Made by a program: the position numbers and the translations under genes | Origin: Acidisarcina sp. | Lineage (GTDB): Bacteria; Acidobacteriota; Blastocatellia; Pyrinomonadales; Pyrinomonadaceae | Length of the DNA stretch: 7,614 bases | NCBI GenBank assembly: GCA_021155145.1 | Contig: JAJNPX010000521.1 | Location: forward strand, 1-7,614 | Direction of reading: 5' to 3' | Notes under the pieces: model-generated | Told to the model about the DNA's origin: nothing | The model's input: only the letters and a program-made list of their open reading frames with translations | Database searches by the model: none | Shown here: positions 1 through 5,235 of the stretch, one piece after another | Layout: every line of letters starts with the position of its first letter | Position numbering within the stretch: the stretch's first letter is position 1

Positions 1-213
1 CTTCTCGGCTTCTTCGAAACGGTCGACGGTGGTCTTTATCAAGAGCAGATGCTCGCTGTCGCGAACTGTCTTTTCTTCCCAGGCGTAGACCGATGTGATC
101 TGAGGCAGGATCTGCACGCATGCCGCGAGACGGTTCGAGACTAGGCCCTCGGCAAGGCGTTCGGCTTCGGCCATTTGTTGTACCGTCGTCAGGATGACGA
201 TCAATTCAGGCAT
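1..213 (-). CDS. cutA: CutA1-type divalent cation tolerance protein, N-terminal part
   Basis: The minus strand from the ATG at 211-213 reads through 71 codons to the window edge without a stop. The protein begins MPELIVILTTVQQMAEAERL and has the CutA1 hallmarks: a first beta strand, a helix ending in NRLAACVQILP (Cys32), then SVYAWEEKTV and a strand HLLLIKTT. Family members are about 105 residues, so about two thirds is present; the C-terminal strands lie outside. CutA1 proteins form very stable ferredoxin-like trimers and were named for copper/divalent metal tolerance in E. coli; their exact role is unsettled. The gene starts 20 nt after the stop of the M48 protease gene, so co-transcription is likely. 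No well-placed Shine-Dalgarno is visible; a GAGG lies too far upstream (about 18 nt). Family call is firm; physiological role is not. Confidence 0.9.
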   Translation of the reverse strand, partial: MPELIVILTTVQQMAEAERLAEGLVSNRLAACVQILPQITSVYAWEEKTVRDSEHLLLIKTTVDRFEEAEK

Positions 214-233
214 CTTCTAAAAACAGCGCCGCC

Positions 234-1211
234 TCAGTTGCGTTTCATCACTTCTTCAAATTCGCCGCTCTCGGCCCAATCCAGTATCTCGGACACGCGC
301 CAGATCGGGAAAGGGTGTGTGAGTCCTGCATTGATGATGTTCGCCCAAAACTTATCGAGGGCTTTTTCGTCACAGGTTCTCTTGAATTCGCGGCCCTGTT
401 CGAGGAATTGTTCGTAATCGATCTTCGAAGCGGACGTCCCGCCGGCGAGTTTCATCATCACGCGGCCGACGATATGAGCATCCTGAACGACAAGCATCGC
501 CGCCCTGTCGCACGAAAGCTCAGCACGTCGCGCCCATGCCAGCAAAGCGCTGTTGATACCAGCGGAGATTATGAATTTCACAATTTCCGACCCCGGGACG
601 AGGCGTGCGACCGACGCATTCGCGATGGCCTCCATCAGGCGTGCGGCCGTCAGATAGAGTACATGTTCGGCGTGGATGTGGCCGACCTCATGAGAGATCA
701 CGGCCAGCGTCTCTTCGTCATCGAGCCGCTCGATCAATGAAGAATGGAGGACGATAATATGCTTCTCCGACCCGTACGTGAAGGCGTTTACCACCGGATT
801 TTGCTGCACGAACATCTCGGGCATTTCCACACCGAGTGTCGAGCAGGCGATCTGGAGCTTGGCATGTAGGTCCGGGAATTGTTTTGGAGTGACCTTTACC
901 GATCCCGCCGTGAATATGACGCGAAGGGCCGATTCGCCGGTGACCGAAAGCAATTTACGGAGGGCATTGTCGATCCCCGGGATCGCACGCAAGGCGGCGA
1001 GGGCTTTGCTGTCGTCCGGATGGACGTAGTCGTGCTTGCTGAGATCAGCAAATTTCTTGTGCGGTTCGTTCGACAGCGGCAGCTTGCACCGGCCGCAATT
1101 CGCCTTGCCGTTCTTGTAATCTTCCTTGACGCCGTTCTTCTGTCCGCAGAACCGGCAACGCACAAAGTGGCTTTTGGTGATAGCCTCTGATTCGTCCTTT
1201 TTCTTCGCCAT
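234..1211 (-). CDS. M48-family zinc metalloprotease with N-terminal zinc ribbon
   Basis: The 325-aa protein carries the metzincin-like HExxH motif as HEVGH at residues 174-178, followed 53 residues later by RRAELSCDRAA, whose Glu231 fits the third zinc ligand and Asp235 the conserved M48 aspartate. Upstream, NAFTYGSEKHIIVLHSSLIE (142-161) is the usual M48 strand and helix before the active site. The N-terminus has a C19-x2-C22 / C39-x2-C42 four-cysteine knuckle, likely a zinc ribbon. No signal peptide or N-terminal membrane helices are seen; only mildly hydrophobic stretches occur around 184-225, so unlike classical HtpX it may be cytosolic or peripherally bound. Its substrates cannot be inferred. 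The ATG start has no Shine-Dalgarno, but a TAGAAT hexamer lies 6 nt before it. An overlapping ATG 22 nt upstream is in another frame. It sits 66 nt after the methyltransferase and 20 nt before cutA. Confidence 0.88.
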   Translation of the reverse strand: MAKKKDESEAITKSHFVRCRFCGQKNGVKEDYKNGKANCGRCKLPLSNEPHKKFADLSKHDYVHPDDSKALAALRAIPGIDNALRKLLSVTGESALRVIFTAGSVKVTPKQFPDLHAKLQIACSTLGVEMPEMFVQQNPVVNAFTYGSEKHIIVLHSSLIERLDDEETLAVISHEVGHIHAEHVLYLTAARLMEAIANASVARLVPGSEIVKFIISAGINSALLAWARRAELSCDRAAMLVVQDAHIVGRVMMKLAGGTSASKIDYEQFLEQGREFKRTCDEKALDKFWANIINAGLTHPFPIWRVSEILDWAESGEFEEVMKRN

Positions 1212-1217
1212 ATAAAA

Positions 1218-1244
1218 ATTCTAATTTACCGAGCGACATATCAA
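1218..1244 (-). promoter_or_regulatory. Candidate promoter for the M48 protease gene
   Basis: On the minus strand TTGATA (1239-1244) and TAGAAT (1218-1223) match the sigma-70 hexamers at 5/6 each, but the spacer is only 15 nt; TTGTTG three bases upstream gives 18 nt with a poorer match. Transcription would begin about position 1211, at the A of the start codon, giving a leaderless mRNA. The surrounding 1212-1260 is AT-richer than the genes. Sequence match only. Confidence 0.3.
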
Positions 1245-1277
1245 CAAACGAAAGCGGCGGCCTAAATGTTTGAAAAT

Positions 1278-2453
1278 TCACCGCTTCCAAAGTCTGACGA
1301 CCGTTTCGACATGGTGCATCTGAGGGAAGAGATCGATCGCCGTTACCGAATCGATAGTGTAGCCGCGTTCGATGAACCGCCTGAGATCTCTCGCGAGTAC
1401 GGATGGCTCGCAGGCGACATACGAGATCCGCGGGACCTCCAGTTTTATAAGATTCTCCATCGTATCCCGTTCGGTGCCCGCCCGGGGCGGGTCAAGCAGG
1501 ACGAAGTCAATATCCGCCTTTGAAAAGTCGCGAAGGAAGTGCCGCACGCTCTTCAAACGATTGTCGATATTCGTCCGCCCGTTCTCGAGCGCGTTTCGCC
1601 GCGCATATCTTACCGACTCCGGATTGTCCTCAACGGCAACTACCCTTTCGAATGTGCGCGACATCGGAATCGAAAAAAGGCCGACGCCGCTGTAAAGATC
1701 GAGAGATGTGCCCCCGCCGGAACCCGCGAGAGCCGCATCGAGCAACGCGGGGATCAGATACTGATTGCCCTGAAAAAACACGTCGGCAGCGTAGCGAAAA
1801 GTCTCGCCCTTAGCCGTGAAGGCGATCGTTTGCGGCCGTTCGGCTTGGGGCAGGTTCGTCGAGACCGCACCGCCATCGCCGGCGGCCGAATCGATCATCG
1901 CGGCTCCGGGCGGAACGCGCTCCCAGTCCAGCTCAGCCCTGAGGCGGGCCAATTCTGCATTCAGCGGCTCGACCAATTTGGGACATTCGTCGACAGGCAC
2001 CAATTGCCTTGAATTCCTTTGGTAGTACCCGATCTCCCTGGTCTCGGAAGACAAATGCCACTGTGCCCGCGACCGGTAACCAAATTCAAGGGGCGATGGG
2101 ATCACGCCGATCTCCACATTAGTTTCGATCTTTGCGATGCGGCGGAAACAGTCCCGAATGATGCTGACCTTCGATGCGAGCTGTTCCGGATAGCTCAAAT
2201 GCTGAAAATCACAGCCCCCGCATTTACCGAAGTACTTACAGCGCGGTGCGATCCGATCGGGGCCGGGTTCGAGGATCTCCGTTATCTCGGCGAACGAAAC
2301 GGCACCTTTTCTTTGTATTACCCTTGCCTTTACACGGTCGCCCGGGGCGGCGAGGGCGACGAAGACGGTTTGGCCGGGAGCGTGCGCGAGCCCGTAACCG
2401 CGCGGGACGATCCGCTCGATCGTTACTTCTAAATGTTCTTCGGTTTCCTGCAA
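1278..2453 (-). CDS. rlmD: 23S rRNA (uracil-5-)-methyltransferase, RlmD/RumA type
   Basis: The 391-aa protein matches the TrmA/RumA class: an N-terminal TRAM-like barrel (about 5-62), a [4Fe-4S] cysteine set C72-x5-C78-x2-C81 (CKYFGKCGGC) with C157 (VDECPKL) as probable fourth ligand, and a SAM-binding domain with LDLYSGVGLF (251-260), DFVLLDPPRAGTE (316-328), nucleophile Cys348 in SYVACEPSVLARDL and Glu383 in HHVET. Cys348 and Glu383 have the same spacing as C389 and E424 of E. coli RlmD. It should make 5-methyluridine in 23S rRNA (U1939 in E. coli) with SAM; the iron-sulfur set argues against TrmA, but the exact uridine (RlmC or RlmD site) is not certain. The start is TTG, with no ATG or GTG near. 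It lies 3 nt after the previous stop, in the same frame, without a Shine-Dalgarno, which suggests translational coupling. Confidence 0.9.
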   Translation of the reverse strand: MQETEEHLEVTIERIVPRGYGLAHAPGQTVFVALAAPGDRVKARVIQRKGAVSFAEITEILEPGPDRIAPRCKYFGKCGGCDFQHLSYPEQLASKVSIIRDCFRRIAKIETNVEIGVIPSPLEFGYRSRAQWHLSSETREIGYYQRNSRQLVPVDECPKLVEPLNAELARLRAELDWERVPPGAAMIDSAAGDGGAVSTNLPQAERPQTIAFTAKGETFRYAADVFFQGNQYLIPALLDAALAGSGGGTSLDLYSGVGLFSIPMSRTFERVVAVEDNPESVRYARRNALENGRTNIDNRLKSVRHFLRDFSKADIDFVLLDPPRAGTERDTMENLIKLEVPRISYVACEPSVLARDLRRFIERGYTIDSVTAIDLFPQMHHVETVVRLWKR

Positions 2454-2456
2454 AGT

Positions 2457-3125
2457 TTATAAATAGAAAAAGCTAAGTCTCGGAATGTTCGCTTCCTCGC
2501 GAAGCCGTTTGAGCAGCATCAGGCGATGGGTCGATGCATAGGACTCGGGCGGCATTGTCGATTTATAGGGCCGAAGCTGGGCGGCAACTTCGCGTTCAAC
2601 GGTGGTCAGAATGGCTCGGTCGGTCTTTGTCAAAAGGGCCTCGTCAAGCATCGTCTCAATGTCCTTTAGGCTTAGATCTACCTGCTCATAGTTCTCGTTC
2701 AGAGTGAGCGATAGTTCTTCAAGCCGCGTACATGCCCGGGCTACGTCCTCTGCGATCGCCGGATCGCCGTTCAGCCGAAGTGCTGCCGCCAGGCCCTGCA
2801 GATGTTCGCGAACCTCCTCAGGCGGCGGTATTTCGCTCGCGGCAGATCCGGTTTCAGGGCGGCCCGCCTGCGCTTTCAGCCATTCATCGTACTGGGCCTC
2901 GACCTCCTCGCGACAGAACATCAGGCCCTTTATCGTTCGCGGTCCCGGATTCTTGTCAAAATTATCAAAGACTTGTTCTATCGCTCTGATCACAACATGG
3001 AGGGGAACACCGCGTTCCTGCCACGATTCGATCAACGCCCAGTCTATCGGGCTGAGCAACAGGTTCCTGGCTCGGCGACGTATGAACGTCTCCTCAATCT
3101 CAGTATAGTAGTTAAAATAGTTCAA
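2457..3125 (-). CDS. Conserved-looking protein of unknown function, 222 aa
   Basis: I do not recognise a named family. The protein starts MNYFNYYTEIEETFIRRRAR and has a compact N-terminal part (about 1-85) rich in aromatic and charged residues, including LLSPIDWALIESW and a segment around VIRAIEQVF, which looks like a folded helical domain. A Pro/Ser/Glu-rich linker (about 88-104) follows, then a helical C-terminal half (105-222) with Leu/Glu-rich stretches typical of helix bundles or short coiled coils. No signal peptide, membrane helix or catalytic motif is visible. The start is TTG, supported by AGGA 8 nt upstream and by the lack of another ATG/GTG/TTG before the in-frame stop at 3174-3176. 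It ends 3 nt before the rlmD start, so it is probably co-translated with rlmD. A role in RNA or ribosome biology would be guilt by association only. Confidence 0.8.
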   Translation of the reverse strand: MNYFNYYTEIEETFIRRRARNLLLSPIDWALIESWQERGVPLHVVIRAIEQVFDNFDKNPGPRTIKGLMFCREEVEAQYDEWLKAQAGRPETGSAASEIPPPEEVREHLQGLAAALRLNGDPAIAEDVARACTRLEELSLTLNENYEQVDLSLKDIETMLDEALLTKTDRAILTTVEREVAAQLRPYKSTMPPESYASTHRLMLLKRLREEANIPRLSFFYL

Positions 3126-3133
3126 ACGGGTGT

Positions 3134-3137
3134 TCCT
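3134..3137 (-). promoter_or_regulatory. Shine-Dalgarno AGGA deciding a TTG start
   Basis: The minus strand reads AGGA, then 8 nt, then TTG at 3125. It is the only well-spaced ribosome binding site I found in the window and is the main reason to accept the TTG start of the 222-aa gene. Confidence 0.55.
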
Positions 3138-3180
3138 AAGCCGCGGGATGAAGAGGGCCGGTCGAACTATCGACTACGCA

Positions 3181-3387
3181 TTATGCAAGCCTGACCCTTG
3201 TATCAGTTACCCCTTCGAGAGAGGGCCGCAAAAGTTCGAGGTCCATCTTCACCGTGAAATTTGGAATATACCCCAAAAACTGGAGATTCTCCACCGCCGA
3301 CTTTACATCCGGGCTCGTATTCACTGAGTTCTGGACAGCCTGGATCAGCAACTGAACTGCATTTTGTGTTGTTTCATCTGCTTCCAT
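3181..3387 (-). CDS. Small protein of unknown function, 68 aa
   Basis: The reading frame starts at ATG (3385-3387) and ends in TAA. It begins MEADETTQNAVQLLIQAVQN and continues with SVNTSPDVKSAVENLQFLGY, followed by a short beta-like stretch (IPNFTVKMDLELLRP). The pattern of an amphipathic helix, helix, then strands, the absence of rare low-complexity residues, and the position as first gene of the leftward row support a real gene. There is no membrane segment, signal peptide or known motif, and no Shine-Dalgarno. A -10-like AATACT lies 6 nt before the ATG. It ends 55 nt before the 222-aa gene. No function can be assigned; a chance reading frame is possible given its length. Confidence 0.55.
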   Translation of the reverse strand: MEADETTQNAVQLLIQAVQNSVNTSPDVKSAVENLQFLGYIPNFTVKMDLELLRPSLEGVTDTRVRLA

Positions 3388-3393
3388 AACAAC

Positions 3394-3423
3394 AGTATTT
3401 GGATGCTATTTCGTGTCTGAAAA
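3394..3423 (-). promoter_or_regulatory. Candidate leftward promoter of the divergent region
   Basis: The minus strand has TTTTCA (3418-3423, 4/6 to TTGACA), an 18-nt spacer and AATACT (3394-3399, 4/6 to TATAAT). The predicted transcription start is about 3387, the A of the 68-aa gene's ATG. It abuts the rightward candidate promoter, so the two would share DNA in a 73-bp gap. Weak hexamers; inferred only. Confidence 0.3.
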
Positions 3424-3451
3424 TGCCACGTAATTTTGCCTATGCTAATCT
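3423..3451 (+). promoter_or_regulatory. Candidate rightward promoter for methylmalonyl-CoA mutase gene
   Basis: ATGCCA (3423-3428, 4/6) is followed by a 17-nt spacer and TAATCT (3446-3451, 3/6) with an extended -10 TGC just before it. Transcription would start near 3458, only about 3 nt before the ATG. The core TATGCTAATC resembles TATGCTATC in front of the PilT gene, which adds some weight. Confidence 0.3.
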
Positions 3452-3460
3452 GAATAGGCT

Positions 3461-5059
3461 ATGGCAGACCTGAGACGCCCGAAGTTTGAGACATCGTCGG
3501 GCATTGAGCTACCAAACGATTTCGACCCCGCGAACACGAGGCCCGTCGACTACGCCGCGGACCTCGGTTCACCGGGATCTTTTCCATACACGCGCGGCGT
3601 ACGCTCGAGTATGTACCGCGGCAAGTTCTGGACGATGCGTCAGTACGCCGGATTTGCGACGGCCGCCGAATCGAATGAGCGATACAAGTATCTCCTTTCT
3701 CAGGGTACGACCGGGCTGAGCGTTGCCTTTGACCTGCCCACGCAGATCGGGCTGGACTCGGACGATCCACTCGCGCTCGGCGAGGTCGGAAAGGTCGGCG
3801 TAGCCATCGACAGCCTCGATGATATGCTCACGCTGTTCGACGGGATCCCGCTCGATCAGGTCTCGACATCGATGACGATCAACGCAACCGCTTCGACGCT
3901 CCTGTGCCTGTATCTCGCTGTCGCGCGAAAGCAGGGCGTTTCGTTCGATAAGGTCGGCGGTACGATCCAGAACGACATCCTCAAGGAATACATCGCCCGC
4001 GGAACGTACATTTACCCGCCGAAGCCCTCGCTGCGTCTGATCACGGATACGTTCGCCTTTTGCGCGGCCGAGGTTCCGAACTGGAACACGATCTCGATCT
4101 CGGGCTATCACATCCGCGAGGCCGGTTCGACCGCCGCACAAGAGATCGCTTTCACACTTGCGGATGCGATCTGCTACGTGCAGGCAGCGATCGATGTCGG
4201 CCTGAGGGTTGACGACTTTGCACCGCGGCTGTCCTTTTTCTTTAATTCGCATAACAACCTGCTCGAAGAAGTGGCAAAGTTTCGGGCCGCGCGCCGCCTG
4301 TGGGCGAGAACGATGAAGGAACGCTTCGGGGCCGTGGATCCGCGCTCGATGATGCTGCGGTTCCACACTCAGACGGCGGGTTCGACCCTTACGGCCCAGC
4401 AGCCGGAGGTGAACGTCGTCCGCACGACCATCCAGGCACTCGCGGCTGTGCTCGGCGGCACGCAGAGCCTCCACACCAACTCGATGGACGAGGCCCTTTC
4501 GCTGCCGACCGAGGCGGCGGCCCGCATCGCCCTTCGCACGCAGCAGGTGATCGCCCACGAATCCGGCATTGCGGATACCGCCGACCCGCTCGCCGGCAGT
4601 TACGCGATCGAGGAACTGACAACTCAGCTCGAAGAACGCGCCGCCGGCTACATCGCGAAGATCGACGACATGGGCGGGATGCTGCGGGCGATCGAGAGCG
4701 GCTACGTCCAACGCGAGATCCAGGACGCGGCGTACAACTACCAGCGTGCCGTCGAGACCGAGGATGCGATCGTCGTCGGCGTCAATCGATTTCGCAGCGA
4801 CGAAGCTGAGACCATCCCGATCCTCAAGATCGATCCGAAGGTCGAACGGGAACAGGTCGAACGCCTGAAAGCCGTCCGAGCAAGGCGCTCCGCGGCGGCT
4901 GCCGAGGCCGCCATCGCGAGGCTTCGAGAGGCCGCCGGCGGCACCGAGAATCTGCTGCCGAGGATACTCGATTGCGTCGAGGCCGAAGTTACTGTTGGCG
5001 AGATAAGCCATTGTCTGCGAAAGGTTTGGGGCGAGTATCAGGAGGCGGTGACCGTCTAG
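3461..5059 (+). CDS. mcmA1: Methylmalonyl-CoA mutase, catalytic (large/alpha) subunit
   Basis: This 532-aa protein is the acyl-CoA-binding TIM-barrel half of an adenosylcobalamin-dependent mutase. Recognisable stretches are [20 protein letters not shown] (58-77), [13 protein letters not shown] (85-97), [20 protein letters not shown] (168-187), [13 protein letters not shown] (212-224) and [18 protein letters not shown]. Tyr62, Arg180 and His217 correspond to Y89, R207 and H244 of the Propionibacterium enzyme with the same offset of 27. The Tyr/Arg pair binds the substrate carboxylate and separates methylmalonyl- from isobutyryl-CoA mutases (Phe/Gln). The reaction interconverts (R)-methylmalonyl-CoA and succinyl-CoA. 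The protein stops after the catalytic domain and linker: the C-terminal B12 domain (DxHxxG) is missing, so it needs a separate small subunit, which is not in this window. The start is ATG with only a weak AGG 2 nt upstream. Confidence 0.92.
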   Translation: MADLRRPKFETSSGIELPNDFDPANTRPVDYAADLGSPGSFPYTRGVRSSMYRGKFWTMRQYAGFATAAESNERYKYLLSQGTTGLSVAFDLPTQIGLDSDDPLALGEVGKVGVAIDSLDDMLTLFDGIPLDQVSTSMTINATASTLLCLYLAVARKQGVSFDKVGGTIQNDILKEYIARGTYIYPPKPSLRLITDTFAFCAAEVPNWNTISISGYHIREAGSTAAQEIAFTLADAICYVQAAIDVGLRVDDFAPRLSFFFNSHNNLLEEVAKFRAARRLWARTMKERFGAVDPRSMMLRFHTQTAGSTLTAQQPEVNVVRTTIQALAAVLGGTQSLHTNSMDEALSLPTEAAARIALRTQQVIAHESGIADTADPLAGSYAIEELTTQLEERAAGYIAKIDDMGGMLRAIESGYVQREIQDAAYNYQRAVETEDAIVVGVNRFRSDEAETIPILKIDPKVEREQVERLKAVRARRSAAAAEAAIARLREAAGGTENLLPRILDCVEAEVTVGEISHCLRKVWGEYQEAVTV

Positions 5060-5088
5060 CCTTGGCGGAGGCCGCACGAAACCTTCCC

Positions 5089-5117
5089 GTCGGACGATGC
5101 CCTTCCATCGTACCGGC
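5089..5117 (+). terminator. Hairpin after the mutase gene, possible terminator
   Basis: The arms 5089-5099 and 5106-5117 can pair over 11 bp (one G-T wobble, one bulged A at 5112) around a 6-nt loop CCCTTC. It lies 30 nt after the mutase stop. There is no T-run after it, only TTCC and AAATTT further on, so it may act as an mRNA 3' stabiliser or a weak terminator, or it could be chance. Confidence 0.3.
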
Positions 5118-5136
5118 TTCCGCACAAATTTCCTGC

Positions 5137-5165
5137 AGACACTCTCGCCCGCCATATGCTATCCT
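5137..5165 (+). promoter_or_regulatory. Candidate extended -10 promoter for the PilT gene
   Basis: CAGACA (5137-5142, 4/6), a 17-nt spacer and TATCCT (5160-5165, 4/6) preceded by TGC form an extended -10 promoter. Its predicted transcription start is about 5172, just past the GTG at 5170, which would leave the ATG at 5236 with a leader of about 64 nt. A shifted -10 (TATGCT, 5155-5160) would instead start at about 5167 and allow a near-leaderless GTG. Confidence 0.35.
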
Positions 5166-5235
5166 CTAGGTGAGCCTTACGCTCGAATTTCCCGTCCCGC
5201 CGCCAACGAACTTTCCGCTCCCGCAGCCCGCAAAA

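Noticed and set aside
175..740. Plus-strand frames of 80 and 141 codons opposite cutA and the M48 gene
   Set aside because: They overlap well-supported minus-strand genes and show no family features.
1045..1290. Alternative minus-strand frame starting upstream of the M48 gene
   Set aside because: It is out of frame with the M48 protein and reads through the zinc-ribbon coding region; the M48 frame has clear motifs.
3569..5155. 528-codon open frame on the minus strand opposite the mutase gene
   Set aside because: It covers the mutase gene in antisense, has Arg/Asp/Leu-heavy shadow composition with no domain, and arises from GC-rich codon bias of the real gene.
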